Part shown: in pieces, positions 11,356-20,717 of the stretch | Layout of the letters: each line of letters begins with the position of its first letter | Position numbering within the stretch: the stretch's first letter is position 1 | Origin: Burkholderia humptydooensis | GTDB taxonomy: Bacteria; Pseudomonadota; Gammaproteobacteria; Burkholderiales; Burkholderiaceae | Assembly (NCBI RefSeq): GCF_001513745.1 | Contig: NZ_CP013380.1 | Location: 682,001 to 746,000 of the forward strand | Length of the DNA stretch: 64,000 nt | Reading direction: 5' to 3' | The notes under the pieces: model-generated | What the model saw: only the letters and a program-made list of their open reading frames with translations | Told to the model about the DNA's origin: nothing | Database searches by the model: none | Made by a program: the position numbers and the translations under genes

Positions 11356-12444
11356 ATGCAACTGCGACTTGACGCGCTGGAGCCGCATCTCTCGAAGGGG
11401 CTCGCCGGACTGTACGTCGTCTATGGCGACGAGCCGCTGCTCGCGCAGGAGGCGTGCGACAAGATTCGCGCCGCCGCGCGCGCGGCGGGCTTCACCGAGC
11501 GCTCGGTGCACACCGTCGAGCGCGGCTTCGACTGGAGCACGCCGATTGGCGCGAGCCAGGCGATGTCGCTGTTCGGCGAGCGGCAGCTCGTCGAGCTGCG
11601 GATTCCGTCCGGCAAGCCGGGCAAGGACGGCGCCGACGCGCTGAAGACGCTCGCCGGCGCGGACAACCCGGACGTGCTGATGCTCGTCACGCTGCCGCGG
11701 CTCGATTCGGCGACGCAGAAATCCGCGTGGTTCACGGCGCTCGCGAACGGCGGCGTTGCGCTGAAGATCGACCCCGTCGAGCGCGCGCAATTGCCGAACT
11801 GGATCGGCCAGCGGCTCGCGCTGCAGGGGCAGCGGGTCGCGCCGGGCGACGACGGGCGGCGCGCGCTCGCGTTCGTCGCCGAGCGGGTCGAAGGCAATCT
11901 GCTCGCCGCGCATCAGGAAATCCAGAAGCTCGGCCTGCTGTATCCGGCCGGTGCGCTGACGTTCGAGCAGATCCAAGACGCGGTGCTGAACGTCGCGCGC
12001 TACGACGTGTTCAAGCTCAACGAGGCGATGCTCGCGGGCGACGCCGCGCGGCTTGCGCGGATGATCGACGGCCTGAAGGGCGAGGGCGAGGCGCTCGTGC
12101 TCGTGCTGTGGGCGGTCGTCGAGGAATTGCGCACGCTGCTGCGGATCAAGCGCGGCGTCGCGGCCGGCAAGCCGCTTGCCGTGCTCGTGCGCGAGAACCG
12201 CGTGTGGGGGCCGCGCGAGCGGCTCGTCGGACCCGCGCTGTCGCGCGTATCGGAGGCGGCGCTCGAGCACGCGCTCGCGTTCGCCGCGCGGCTCGATCGG
12301 CAGGTCAAGGGGCTTTCCGCCGTGTCGCGCGGTGCGGCGCGCGGCGAGCCGCCGCCCGATCCGTGGGACGGCCTGTTCCAGCTCGCGATGACCGTCGCGC
12401 GCGCGTCCGGGCCAGGCGGCGCCGCGCCGCGCCGGCCCGCCTGA
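11356..12444 (+). CDS. holA: DNA polymerase III delta subunit
   Basis: The clamp-loader wrench subunit that opens the beta sliding clamp. The 362-residue protein has the N-terminal segment LYVVYGDEPLLAQEACDKIR typical of HolA, followed by an AAA+-like region without a functional P-loop and an all-helical C-terminal collar domain. It follows lptE in the conserved leuS-lptE-holA order and precedes proA. Confidence 0.95.
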   Translation: MQLRLDALEPHLSKGLAGLYVVYGDEPLLAQEACDKIRAAARAAGFTERSVHTVERGFDWSTPIGASQAMSLFGERQLVELRIPSGKPGKDGADALKTLAGADNPDVLMLVTLPRLDSATQKSAWFTALANGGVALKIDPVERAQLPNWIGQRLALQGQRVAPGDDGRRALAFVAERVEGNLLAAHQEIQKLGLLYPAGALTFEQIQDAVLNVARYDVFKLNEAMLAGDAARLARMIDGLKGEGEALVLVLWAVVEELRTLLRIKRGVAAGKPLAVLVRENRVWGPRERLVGPALSRVSEAALEHALAFAARLDRQVKGLSAVSRGAARGEPPPDPWDGLFQLAMTVARASGPGGAAPRRPA

Positions 12445-12585
12445 GCGCGCTTTTGCGCCGGCGCTTACAATCAGGCGGCGTGAACCGGTCGGCGTGAACC
12501 GGCCGCGCGAGCGCCGACGCGGCGCCCCCGTTTTCCGACAATCGTTTTTTCGCCGCTCGACGCGGCTTGCATTGCGAGTCTCACG

Positions 12586-13857
12586 ATGGATATCGATCAG
12601 TACATGACGGACGTCGGCCGCCGCGCGCGGCGCGCCTCGCGCGAGATCGCGCGCGCGTCCACCGCGGCGAAGAACGCCGCGCTCGAAGCGGTCGCGCAGG
12701 CAATCGAGCGCGACGCCGACGCACTGAAGGCGGCCAACGCGCGCGACGTCGCGCGCGCGAAGGACAAGGGCCTCGACGCGGCGTTCGTCGATCGCCTGAC
12801 GCTGTCGGACAAGGCGCTGAAGACGATGGTCGAGGGGTTGCGCCAGGTCGCGACGCTGCCGGACCCGATCGGCGAGGTGAGCAACCTCAAGTACCGCCCG
12901 AGCGGAATCCAGGTCGGCCAGATGCGCGTGCCGCTCGGCGTGATCGGCATCATCTACGAATCGCGGCCGAACGTGACGGTCGACGCGGCCGCGCTGTGCC
13001 TGAAATCCGGCAACGCGACGATCCTGCGCGGCGGCTCGGAGGCGCTCGAGTCGAACACCGCGCTCGCGAGGCTGATCGGCGAAGGGCTCGCCGCGGCGGG
13101 GCTGCCGCAGGACGCGGTGCAGGTGGTCGAGACGGCCGATCGCGCGGCGGTCGGCAAGCTGATCACGATGACCGGCTACGTCGACGTGATCGTGCCGCGC
13201 GGCGGCAAGAGCCTGATCGAGCGGCTGATCAACGAGGCGCGCGTGCCGATGATCAAGCATCTCGACGGCATCTGCCACGTGTACGTCGACGATCGCGCGA
13301 GCGTGACGAAGGCGCTCACCGTCTGCGACAACGCGAAGACGCACCGCTACGGCACCTGCAACACGATGGAGACGCTGCTCGTCGCGCGCGGGATCGCGCC
13401 CGCGGTGCTGTCGCCGCTCGGCCGGCTGTATCGCGAGAAGGGCGTCGAGCTGCGCGTCGACGCCGATGCGCGCGCGGTGCTCGAGGCGGCGGGCGTCGGC
13501 CCGCTCGTCGACGCGACCGAGGAAGACTGGCGCACCGAATATCTCGCGCCGGTGCTCGCGATCAAGATCGTCGACGGCGTCGACGCCGCGATCGAGCACA
13601 TCAACGAGTACGGCTCGCATCACACCGACGCGATCGTCACCGAGGATCACGACCGCGCGATGCGCTTCCTGCGCGAAGTCGATTCGGCGAGCGTGATGGT
13701 GAACGCGTCGACACGCTTTGCCGACGGCTTCGAGTTCGGCCTCGGCGCGGAGATCGGCATCTCGAACGACAAGCTGCACGCACGCGGCCCGGTCGGGCTC
13801 GAAGGGCTCACGTCGCTGAAGTATGTCGTGCTCGGGCACGGCGAAGGGCGTCAGTGA
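12586..13857 (+). CDS. proA: Gamma-glutamyl phosphate reductase
   Basis: Second step of proline synthesis: reduces gamma-glutamyl phosphate to glutamate semialdehyde with NADPH. The 423-residue protein is of aldehyde-dehydrogenase fold and full length. The catalytic Cys lies in [15 protein letters not shown] (near residue 255) and the C-terminal [21 protein letters not shown] stretch is characteristic. The proB kinase gene is not adjacent. A short upstream repeat (GGCGTGAACCGG twice, 12477-12506) lies in the gap after holA. Confidence 0.97.
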   Translation: MDIDQYMTDVGRRARRASREIARASTAAKNAALEAVAQAIERDADALKAANARDVARAKDKGLDAAFVDRLTLSDKALKTMVEGLRQVATLPDPIGEVSNLKYRPSGIQVGQMRVPLGVIGIIYESRPNVTVDAAALCLKSGNATILRGGSEALESNTALARLIGEGLAAAGLPQDAVQVVETADRAAVGKLITMTGYVDVIVPRGGKSLIERLINEARVPMIKHLDGICHVYVDDRASVTKALTVCDNAKTHRYGTCNTMETLLVARGIAPAVLSPLGRLYREKGVELRVDADARAVLEAAGVGPLVDATEEDWRTEYLAPVLAIKIVDGVDAAIEHINEYGSHHTDAIVTEDHDRAMRFLREVDSASVMVNASTRFADGFEFGLGAEIGISNDKLHARGPVGLEGLTSLKYVVLGHGEGRQ

Positions 13858-13873
13858 CGAAGGAGAACGATCG

Positions 13874-14296
13874 ATGACGATGCTCTGGGTCAAGACCTTT
13901 CATATCGTGCTGATCGCGTCGTGGTTCGCGGGGCTCTTTTATTTGCCGCGCATCTACGTGAACCTCGCGATGGAAACCGATCCCGCCGCGGTCCGGCGGC
14001 TGCTCGCGATGGCGCGCAAGCTGTTGCGCTTCATGACGATCATCGCGGTGCCCGCGCTCGCGTGCGGGCTGTGGCTGTGGCTCGTGATCGGCATCGGGCA
14101 GGGGCAGGGCTGGGTGCACGCGAAGCTCGCGGTCGTGCTGTTGCTCGTCGTCTATCACGCATACTGCGGGCATCTGCTGAAGGTGTTCGAGCGCGGCGAG
14201 AACCGCCGGTCGGACAAGTGGTATCGCGTGTTCAACGAGCTGCCGGTGCTCGGGATGCTCGCCGCCGTCGCGCTCGCGGTGATCAAGCCGTTCTGA
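13874..14296 (+). CDS. HemJ/CopD-like small membrane protein
   Basis: A 140-residue protein with four predicted membrane helices. It starts at ATG 13874 behind AAGGAGA, 16 bases after proA. The N-terminus WVKTFHIVLIASWFAGLFYLPR holds the conserved His and the WFAGLFYLPR run of the UPF0093/HemJ family, which includes the oxygen-independent-looking protoporphyrinogen IX oxidase of many bacteria. The family is often annotated loosely as CopD-like. If HemJ, it makes protoporphyrin IX for haem and acts in the inner membrane. Assignment to HemJ rests on motif memory only. Confidence 0.75.
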   Translation: MTMLWVKTFHIVLIASWFAGLFYLPRIYVNLAMETDPAAVRRLLAMARKLLRFMTIIAVPALACGLWLWLVIGIGQGQGWVHAKLAVVLLLVVYHAYCGHLLKVFERGENRRSDKWYRVFNELPVLGMLAAVALAVIKPF

Positions 14297-14313
14297 CGCG
14301 GGCGCGCGTCATT

Positions 14314-14700
14314 TCAACGCAACAGCGTCGCGCATAGCGCCAGTCCGGCCAGGTAGGTTCCGAGCGCGCCGACGAACCGGGCCGGATTGGGCTTCGCCAT
14401 CGTCGGCCATGCGATCAGCCCGACGACGAGGAGGCAGCGGCACACGGTGGCCGCGACGATCAGCGACACGGTCGCCGCCGAAGGCGATCGCGCGCCGAGA
14501 TAGAGAAACAGCGCCGCGAGGAATGGCGCATATTCGGCCGTATTGGCATGCGCACGGACGAGCTTGTGCAGCCGGTTCGCCGGGTCCGGCTGATGGCCCG
14601 AGCCGGTGCGCTCGCGAAAACGCATCATCGACACGGACAAGCCGAGGCCGAACAGCAGGCATCCCAGAACGGCGACGCATACGAGCGCAACGTTGTTCAT
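14314..14700 (-). CDS. MAPEG-family membrane protein
   Basis: A 128-residue protein with four hydrophobic segments. The FRERTGSGHQ and LHKLVRAHANTAEYAPFLAALFLYLGAR stretches (about residues 45-72) are typical of the MAPEG family (membrane-associated eicosanoid and glutathione metabolism proteins; YecN-like in bacteria), with the conserved RAHANTAEYAP core. Its bacterial substrates are mostly unknown. It converges with the HemJ-like gene (17 bases apart) and lies downstream of hexR on the minus strand. Confidence 0.82.
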   Translation of the reverse strand: MNNVALVCVAVLGCLLFGLGLSVSMMRFRERTGSGHQPDPANRLHKLVRAHANTAEYAPFLAALFLYLGARSPSAATVSLIVAATVCRCLLVVGLIAWPTMAKPNPARFVGALGTYLAGLALCATLLR

Positions 14701-14790
14701 CTTGATGTGCCTCTCTGACAGGAAATCGACGAACGCCGGTTGGGCGCACGCGCGCGCACGTCGGTCTTCCGGTGCGCGCCGCGCTTCGTT

Positions 14791-15657
14791 TTACACCTTT
14801 GCTTTTTCCTTTGCCACGCCCGCGTCGCCGATCCGCCGCCGCGTGATCGCCTCCTTCGCGCGGCCGAGCCGGTCGACGAGCTCGGGCCCGCGCCGCAGCG
14901 CGACGCCGACCGCGAGAATGTCGCCGATCGCGAGATGCGACATGCGCGACGTCATTGGCGAGAACACGTCGGTTTCCTCGGCGACGTTCGACGCGAGGCT
15001 CACCGTCGACAACTGCGCGAGCGGCGAATGGCTGTGCGTGATCGAGATCACCTTCGCGCCGCACGCGAGCGCCGCGCGCGCGGCGTCGACGATGTCGCGC
15101 GTGCGCCCCGTGTTCGAGATCGCGACGACGACGTCGTTCGCGCCGAGGAGCGCCGCCGACATCGAGAACGTGTGCGGGTCCGAATACGCGACGCTCGGCA
15201 CGCCGAGCCGGAAGAACTTGTGCTGGATGTCCTGCGCGGCGATGCCCGAGCCGCCCGCGCCGTAGAACTCGATGCGCGACGCGCGCGTGAGCAGCTCGAT
15301 CGCGTCGGCGACGCTCGTCGCCGACAGGCTGTTGCGCACCTCGATCAGCGCGCCGATCGTGCGGTCGAACACCTTGCCGATGATGCCGGGCGCGCGCTCG
15401 TCGGGCTCGACGTCGCGATACACCGACGCGACGCCCGGCGCGACGCTCTGCGCGAGCCGGATCTTGAACTCGCGAAAGCCGCTGCAGCCGAGCGCCTGGC
15501 AAAAGCGCGCGATCGTCGGCTGGCTCGCGCCCGCGCGCGCAGCGAGCTCGGTCATCGACAGATCGAGCACCTCGCGCGGCGCGGCGAGCACGAAATCGGC
15601 GAGCTTGCGCTCGGACGGGCGGAGCTGGGCGCGGATCGCCTCGATACGGGGGAGCAT
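14791..15657 (-). CDS. hexR: HexR-type RpiR-family regulator of Entner-Doudoroff genes
   Basis: A 288-residue protein with an N-terminal HTH of RpiR type (about 1-77, with ERKLADFVLAAPREVLDLSM and GASQPTIARFCQALG) and a C-terminal sugar-isomerase (SIS) domain (about 115-250) that binds phosphosugars. HexR represses edd and related genes and is released by 2-keto-3-deoxy-6-phosphogluconate. Here it is divergent from edd-eda, and two HexR-like boxes lie in between. The ATG at 15657 is preferred over 15702, because the family starts at the MLPRIEAIR segment. Confidence 0.9.
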   Translation of the reverse strand: MLPRIEAIRAQLRPSERKLADFVLAAPREVLDLSMTELAARAGASQPTIARFCQALGCSGFREFKIRLAQSVAPGVASVYRDVEPDERAPGIIGKVFDRTIGALIEVRNSLSATSVADAIELLTRASRIEFYGAGGSGIAAQDIQHKFFRLGVPSVAYSDPHTFSMSAALLGANDVVVAISNTGRTRDIVDAARAALACGAKVISITHSHSPLAQLSTVSLASNVAEETDVFSPMTSRMSHLAIGDILAVGVALRRGPELVDRLGRAKEAITRRRIGDAGVAKEKAKV

Positions 15658-15708
15658 GGTGCGAAAAGGCGCGTGAAATGACAGGACAGCCGCTAGTATC
15701 ACGATTGT

Positions 15709-15727
15709 CTTGTAGAAAATCTACAAG
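15709..15727. promoter_or_regulatory. HexR-like operator 1 (hexR proximal)
   Basis: CTTGTAG-AAAAT-CTACAAG, a perfect 7-bp inverted repeat with a 5-base A/T centre. The core TGTAGAAAATCTACA follows the HexR pattern TGTANTAAAATNACA known from other proteobacteria. It lies 52 bases upstream of the hexR start and could serve autoregulation. Confidence 0.7.
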
Positions 15728-15853
15728 AATTTTCTAGCGATTGCCACGGTGTCGATCGTCGGGCATCAGGGTTAACGCTAGGTTAATGTGCCGTATCTAA
15801 AGGCTATGGCGATGCATTGCCGATTGTTTTGCTGCGCTGCGAGATTGCGGGTG

Positions 15854-15868
15854 TGTAGTTTTTCTACT
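15854..15868. promoter_or_regulatory. HexR-like operator 2 (edd proximal)
   Basis: TGTAGTTTTTCTACT, GTAG and CTAC around TTTTT. It lies 87 bases before the edd start and between a possible -35 (TTGCGG, 15845-15850) and -10 (TAAACT, 15868-15873), so binding here would directly block edd transcription. Confidence 0.6.
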
Positions 15869-15954
15869 AAACTCGCGCCGTTCGTCCGACGACACGGACG
15901 AACCCACGATTCCAGCTTGCCGGCCCCGCCCGGCTCATGTGAGGAGCGCCCAGC

Positions 15955-17808
15955 ATGGCCACGCTGCACCCCACTCTTGCGTCCGTCACCGAGCGCGTGA
16001 TCGCGCGCAGCCGCCCGACCCGCCAAGCCTATCTCGCCCGCATCGACGCCGCGCAAGGCCGCTTCCCGGCGCGCGGCGCGCTGTCGTGCGCGAACCTCGC
16101 ACACGGCTTCGCGGGCCTGGAAGGCAGCGACAAGTTCGCGATCAAGGCGATCCGCGAGCCGAACATCGGCATCGTGTCGGCGTACAACGAGATGCTGTCC
16201 GCGCATGCGCCGTACAAGAGCTTTCCCGACATCATCAAGGCGGCCGCGCGCGAGCGCGGCGGCGTCGCGCAGTTCGCGGGCGGCGTGCCGGCGATGTGCG
16301 ACGGCGTCACGCAAGGCAACGCGGGAATGGAGCTGTCGCTGTTCTCGCGCGAAGTGATCGCGATGAGCACGGCTGTCGCGCTCACGCACAACATGTTCGA
16401 TGCGGCCCTTTGTCTCGGCATCTGCGACAAGATCGTGCCGGGCCTCTTGATCGGCGCGCTGCAGTTCGGCCATCTGCCGACGATCTTCGTGCCGGCCGGC
16501 CCGATGACGAGCGGCCTGTCGAACGACGACAAGGCGAAGATCCGCCAGCAGTTCGCGACGGGCCAGGTGGGCCGCGACGCGCTGCTCGAAGCGGAATCGG
16601 CCGCGTATCACGGCCACGGCACCTGCACGTTCTACGGCACCGCGAACAGCAACCAGATGCTGATGGAAGTGATGGGGCTGCATCTGCCGGGCTCGGCGTT
16701 CGTCCATCCGCACACGCCGCTGCGCGACGCGCTGACGGCCGAGGCCGCGCGCCGCGTGCTCGAGCTCACGGCCGAGCGCGGCCAGTACACGCCGATCGGC
16801 CACGTGATCGACGAGCGCGCGATCGTCAACGGGATCGTCGCGCTGCTCGCCACGGGCGGCTCGACGAACCATACGCTGCACCTCGTCGCGATCGCGCGCG
16901 CGGCCGGCATCCTGATCGACTGGAACGATTTCGACGAACTGTCGGCCGCGGTGCCGCTCCTCGCGAAGATCTACCCGAACGGCAAGGCCGACGTGAACCA
17001 TTTCCACGCGGCGGGCGGCATTGCGTTCCTCGTGCGCAACCTGCTCGAAGGCGGCCTGCTGCACGAAGACGTGACGACGGTCGCGGGCAAGGGGCTCGCG
17101 CACTACACGAAGGAGCCGCGCTTGCTCGACGGCGAGCTGACGTGGGTCGACGGCGTCGGCGCGAGCGCCGACGACAAGGTGCTGCGGCCGATCGCCGCGC
17201 CGTTCCAGCCGGATGGCGGGCTGCGCCTGATGCAGGGCAGGCTCGGGCGCGGCGTGATCAAGATTTCGGCGGTCGCGCCGGAGCACCGCAAGGTGACGGC
17301 GCCCGCGATCGTGTTCGATTCGCAGGAAGCCGTGCAGGCCGCGTTCGACGCGGGCGAATTGAAGCGCGATTTCGTCGCGGTCGTGCGCTTCCAGGGCGCG
17401 CGCGCGAACGGGATGCCGGAGCTGCACCGGCTGACGCCGCTCCTCGGCGTGCTGCAGGACCAGGGCTTTCGCGTCGCGCTCGTGACGGACGGCCGGATGT
17501 CGGGCGCGTCGGGCAAGGTGCCGGCCGTGATCCACGTGTCGCCCGAGGCGCTCTTGAGCGGCCCGCTCGGCAAGGTGCAGACGGGCGATACGATCGTGAT
17601 CGACGCGCAAGCCGGCGTGCTCGACGTCGAGATCGACGATCGAGCATGGGCGGCGCGCGCGATCGCGCAGCCCGCGCATCAGGCGGAAAACGAAGTCGGC
17701 TTCGGCCGCGAACTGTTCGGCGTGTTCCGCGCGGCGGCCGCGCCGGCGGAGCAGGGCGCGTCGGTGTTCGGCGCGTTGGTGGGCGAAGCGGTCCACGTCA
17801 CCGCATAA
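15955..17808 (+). CDS. edd: 6-phosphogluconate dehydratase
   Basis: First committed Entner-Doudoroff enzyme: 6-phosphogluconate to 2-keto-3-deoxy-6-phosphogluconate. It has 617 residues, the usual length of the IlvD/Edd family, and an iron-sulfur cluster. Visible landmarks include [27 protein letters not shown] with a conserved Cys, [10 protein letters not shown] with another, and [14 protein letters not shown] near the C-terminus. It is divergent from hexR and followed 19 bases later by eda, forming an edd-eda operon. Confidence 0.97.
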   Translation: MATLHPTLASVTERVIARSRPTRQAYLARIDAAQGRFPARGALSCANLAHGFAGLEGSDKFAIKAIREPNIGIVSAYNEMLSAHAPYKSFPDIIKAAARERGGVAQFAGGVPAMCDGVTQGNAGMELSLFSREVIAMSTAVALTHNMFDAALCLGICDKIVPGLLIGALQFGHLPTIFVPAGPMTSGLSNDDKAKIRQQFATGQVGRDALLEAESAAYHGHGTCTFYGTANSNQMLMEVMGLHLPGSAFVHPHTPLRDALTAEAARRVLELTAERGQYTPIGHVIDERAIVNGIVALLATGGSTNHTLHLVAIARAAGILIDWNDFDELSAAVPLLAKIYPNGKADVNHFHAAGGIAFLVRNLLEGGLLHEDVTTVAGKGLAHYTKEPRLLDGELTWVDGVGASADDKVLRPIAAPFQPDGGLRLMQGRLGRGVIKISAVAPEHRKVTAPAIVFDSQEAVQAAFDAGELKRDFVAVVRFQGARANGMPELHRLTPLLGVLQDQGFRVALVTDGRMSGASGKVPAVIHVSPEALLSGPLGKVQTGDTIVIDAQAGVLDVEIDDRAWAARAIAQPAHQAENEVGFGRELFGVFRAAAAPAEQGASVFGALVGEAVHVTA

Positions 17809-17827
17809 GCGAAAAGGAGTCGCATTG

Positions 17828-18454
17828 ATGAAGACGATTGGCGAGATCGTGAAGCTGGGCCCGGTGATTCCGGTGCTCGCGTTCGATTCGGTCGAACAGG
17901 GCGAACAGGTGTCGCGCGCGTTGCACGCGGGCGGCGTGAAGGTGCTTGAAATCACGCTGCGCACCGCGGCCGGGCTCGAAGCGATCAAGCGCGCGAGCGA
18001 GCTCGCCGACGACATCGTCGTCGGCGTCGGCACGATCACGAAGCCCGGGCAGTGCGCGCTCGCGAAGCAGGCGGGCGCGAAGTTCGGCGTGTCGCCGGGC
18101 CTCACGAAGGAGATGCACGAGGCGGCCGTCGACGCCGGCCTGCCGCTTCTGCCCGGCGTGATGACGCCGACCGACATCATCGTCGCGCTCGAGCTCGGCT
18201 ACGAGATCGTGAAGTTCTTCCCCGCGCAGCAGGCGGGCGGCGTGCCGATGCTGCAGGCGTTCCACGGCCCGTTCCCGGCGCTCAAGTTCTGCCCGACGGG
18301 CGGCATCACCGCCGAGACCGCGCCGAGCTTCCTGAAGCTGCCGAACGTCGTGTGCGTCGGCGGCTCGTGGCTCACGCCGAAGGCGGCGCTCGCCGCGCAG
18401 GACTGGGCCGAGGTCACGCGCCTCGCGCAGGCGGCGAGCGGTCTCGCACGCTGA
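17828..18454 (+). CDS. eda: 2-keto-3-deoxy-6-phosphogluconate aldolase
   Basis: Splits KDPG into pyruvate and glyceraldehyde 3-phosphate. A class I (Schiff base) aldolase of 208 residues. GPVIPVLAF opens the barrel, ILEITLRT-like VLEITLRT carries the conserved Glu, and the Schiff-base Lys lies in YEIVKFFPAQ (near residue 132). ATG 17828 follows AAAAGGAGT (17813-17821); a TTG three bases earlier is an unlikely alternative start. Confidence 0.97.
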   Translation: MKTIGEIVKLGPVIPVLAFDSVEQGEQVSRALHAGGVKVLEITLRTAAGLEAIKRASELADDIVVGVGTITKPGQCALAKQAGAKFGVSPGLTKEMHEAAVDAGLPLLPGVMTPTDIIVALELGYEIVKFFPAQQAGGVPMLQAFHGPFPALKFCPTGGITAETAPSFLKLPNVVCVGGSWLTPKAALAAQDWAEVTRLAQAASGLAR

Positions 18455-18478
18455 GCGCGATCGCTTGGCCGCATCCGG

Positions 18479-18528
18479 AAAACCCTCGGACGAAACAATC
18501 GATCTGGTTGTTTTTCCGAGGGTTTTTG
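18479..18528 (+). terminator. Hairpin terminator after eda
   Basis: AAACCCTCGGA and CCGAGGGTTTTT form the outer stem, and AAACAA with TTGTTT an inner stem. The run GGTTTTT closes it. It separates the edd-eda message from gntP-gntK. Confidence 0.7.
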
Positions 18529-18530
18529 CT

Positions 18531-18547
18531 TATGGAACCGGTTCTAT
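18531..18547. promoter_or_regulatory. LacI/GntR-like operator dyad upstream of gntP
   Basis: TATGGAACCGGTTCTAT contains the perfect palindrome GAACCGGTTC and has the CG centre typical of LacI-family operators (E. coli GntR site ATGTTACCGGTAACAT). No LacI-family gene is present in the window. Confidence 0.5.
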
Positions 18548-18675
18548 CGCGACCCGATAAACAAAAGTAGAATTCAGCGTCCCGACGGGCGGCGAGCCGC
18601 CTCGTTTCGGAGAACTGCATAGCCGGGCGGCGGCAAGCCGCGTCCGGCCCGATATATCCCAAGGAGGAGTGCTAC

Positions 18676-20037
18676 ATGGGGGCTGTCCAAGGCAGCATGC
18701 TGCTGATTTACACCGTGATCGCGATCGCGGTGCTGATCCTGATGATCGCGCGCTACAAGGTCTATCCGTTCCTCGTGCTGATCATCGTGTCGCTCGGTCT
18801 CGGCTTCGTGGTCGGCATGCCGATGGACAAGATCGTGAAATCGTTCGAGGGGGGCACGGGCGGCACGCTCGGCCACATCGCGATCGTCGTCGGCCTCGGC
18901 ACGATGCTCGGCAAGATGATGGCCGAATCGGGCGGCGCCGAGCGGATCGCGACCACGCTGATCGACTGGTTCGGCGAGAAGAACATCCACTGGGCGATGA
19001 TGTTCGTCGCGATCATCGTCGGCCTGCCCGTGTTCTTCGAAGTCGGCTTCGTGCTCCTGATCCCGATCGCGTTCAACGTCGCGAAGCGCACCGGCAAATC
19101 GCTCCTTGTCGTCGGGCTGCCGATGGTCGCGGGCCTGTCGGTCGTGCACGGGCTGATTCCGCCGCACCCGGCGGCGCTCCTCGCCGTTCAGCAATACGGC
19201 GCCGACATCGGCAAGACGATCGCGTATGGCCTCATCGTCGGCGTGCCGACCGCGATCGTCGCGGGGCCGCTGTTCGCGCTCACGATCTCGAAGTTCGTGA
19301 AGCTGCCGGAGCACAACCCGCTCGCGTCGCAATTCGTCGAGACGCGCGCGCCGGGCGAGCAGCGCGAACTGCCGGGCTTCGGCATCACGCTGTTCACGAT
19401 CCTGCTGCCCGTCGTGCTGATGCTCGTCGGCAGTTGGGCCGATCTCGTGTTCGCGCCGAAGTCGCTGCCGAACAGCCTGCTGCGCTTTGCCGGCAATTCG
19501 GACGTCGCGCTCCTGATCGCCGTGCTCGTGAGCTTCTTCACGTTCGGCAAGCTGCAGGGCTTCAATCGCGAGCAGATCCAGAAGTTCTGCGGCGATTGCC
19601 TCGCGCCGATCGCGGGCATCACGCTGATCGTCGGCGCGGGCGGCGGTTTCGGCGGTATCCTGCGCGACAGCGGCATCTCGCAGCAGATCGTCGCGACCGC
19701 GACGCACGCGCATCTGTCGCCGCTTCTGCTCGGCTGGTTCGTCGCGGCGCTGATCCGTCTCGCGACGGGCTCGGCGACCGTCGCGATGACGACCGCGTGC
19801 GGGATCGTCGCGCCGATCGCGGCGGCCTCGGGCGTCACGGTGAGGCCGGAGCTGCTCGTGCTCGCGACGGGCTCGGGCTCGCTGATCTTCTCGCACGTGA
19901 ACGACGGCGGCTTCTGGCTGATCAAGGAATATTTCGGGATGACCGTGGGCCAGACGTTCAAGACGTGGACGCTGCTCGAAACGATCATCTCGGTGCTCGG
20001 TCTCGCCTTCACGCTGGTGCTGAGCGCGGTTCTGTAA
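18676..20037 (+). CDS. gntP: Gluconate:H+ symporter (GntP family)
   Basis: A 453-residue inner-membrane permease with about 12 hydrophobic segments. Characteristic stretches are GGTGGTLGHIAIVVGLGTMLGKM near residue 57, PVFFEVGFVLLIP near 118, GLIPPHPAALLA near 157 and HVNDGGFWLIKEYFGM near the C-terminus. It imports gluconate, which gntK phosphorylates and edd-eda then catabolise. The ATG at 18676 follows AAGGAGGAG. The symbol could equally be gntT or gntU; the family is certain, the subtype not. Confidence 0.93.
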   Translation: MGAVQGSMLLIYTVIAIAVLILMIARYKVYPFLVLIIVSLGLGFVVGMPMDKIVKSFEGGTGGTLGHIAIVVGLGTMLGKMMAESGGAERIATTLIDWFGEKNIHWAMMFVAIIVGLPVFFEVGFVLLIPIAFNVAKRTGKSLLVVGLPMVAGLSVVHGLIPPHPAALLAVQQYGADIGKTIAYGLIVGVPTAIVAGPLFALTISKFVKLPEHNPLASQFVETRAPGEQRELPGFGITLFTILLPVVLMLVGSWADLVFAPKSLPNSLLRFAGNSDVALLIAVLVSFFTFGKLQGFNREQIQKFCGDCLAPIAGITLIVGAGGGFGGILRDSGISQQIVATATHAHLSPLLLGWFVAALIRLATGSATVAMTTACGIVAPIAAASGVTVRPELLVLATGSGSLIFSHVNDGGFWLIKEYFGMTVGQTFKTWTLLETIISVLGLAFTLVLSAVL

Positions 20038-20050
20038 CAAGGGGTAGTCA

Positions 20051-20575
20051 ATGATTCTGATCGCAATGGGCGTGTCGGGCGCGGGCAAGTCGCGGATCGG
20101 CGAAATGCTCGCGGAACGCCTGTCATGCAGCTATACCGATGGCGACGCGTTTCACAGCGCCGCCAACAAGGAAAAGATGCACCACGGGATTGCTCTCACC
20201 GACGAGGACCGCTGGCCGTGGCTGCGCTCGATCCGCGAGGCCATCGAGGCGAAGCGGCGCGCGGGCGAGACGGCGGTGTTCACGTGCTCGTCGCTCAAGC
20301 GCGCGTACCGTGACATCCTGCGCGGCAACGATCGCGACGTGCGCTTCGTCTATCTGAAGGGTTCGTTCGACGTGCTGCGCGAGCGGCTGAAGACGCGCAC
20401 CGGGCACTTCTTCGATCCGTCGCTGCTGCAAAGCCAGCTCGACACGCTCGAGGAGCCGGGCCCGGACGAGGCGATCGAAGTCAGCATCGAGTTGACGCCC
20501 GACGAGATCGTCGAGCGCGTGATGAGCCAGCTCGGCAGCGAGCGGCAGCAGCAACAGCAACAGCAGCAACAGTGA
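20051..20575 (+). CDS. gntK: Gluconokinase with C-terminal polyglutamine tail
   Basis: Phosphorylates gluconate to 6-phosphogluconate. The 174-residue P-loop kinase has MGVSGAGKSRIGE (Walker A, residues 7-14), the DGDAFHSAANKEKM substrate segment, and the conserved FTCSSLKRAYRD. Unusually it ends in nine consecutive Gln residues encoded by mixed CAG/CAA codons (20546-20572), placed right before the stop. It starts 13 bases after gntP and is surely co-transcribed. The downstream terminator now lies on the far side of an insertion sequence. Confidence 0.95.
   Translation: MILIAMGVSGAGKSRIGEMLAERLSCSYTDGDAFHSAANKEKMHHGIALTDEDRWPWLRSIREAIEAKRRAGETAVFTCSSLKRAYRDILRGNDRDVRFVYLKGSFDVLRERLKTRTGHFFDPSLLQSQLDTLEEPGPDEAIEVSIELTPDEIVERVMSQLGSERQQQQQQQQQ
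20546..20572 (+). repeat. Trinucleotide (CAR)9 tract
   Basis: Nine in-frame CAG/CAA codons form the C-terminus of gluconokinase. Mixed codons reduce slippage, but length variation between strains would only change the Gln count. Confidence 0.85.
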
Positions 20576-20636
20576 CGGCGCGCGGCCGCGGCGCGGCCGC
20601 CGTCGCCGATCGCCGCGCTGCGGCGGCAAAAAGAAA

Positions 20637-20660
20637 GGTTCATCGCAGGAAACCGTGGAG
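20637..20660 (+). repeat. Left terminal inverted repeat of the IS
   Basis: Pairs imperfectly with the right end (21918-21941); ten outer bases identical, roughly three quarters of the 24 match. Confidence 0.88.
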
Positions 20661-20717
20661 GGTTTGATGGCGATTGCGTAACCTGACGCCTGACTTTAAG
20701 GAGGTCAGGAGGCAGAA

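Noticed and set aside
12477..12506. Regulatory repeat GGCGTGAACCGG before proA
   Set aside because: Two short copies in a GC-rich gap are not distinguishable from chance or slippage.
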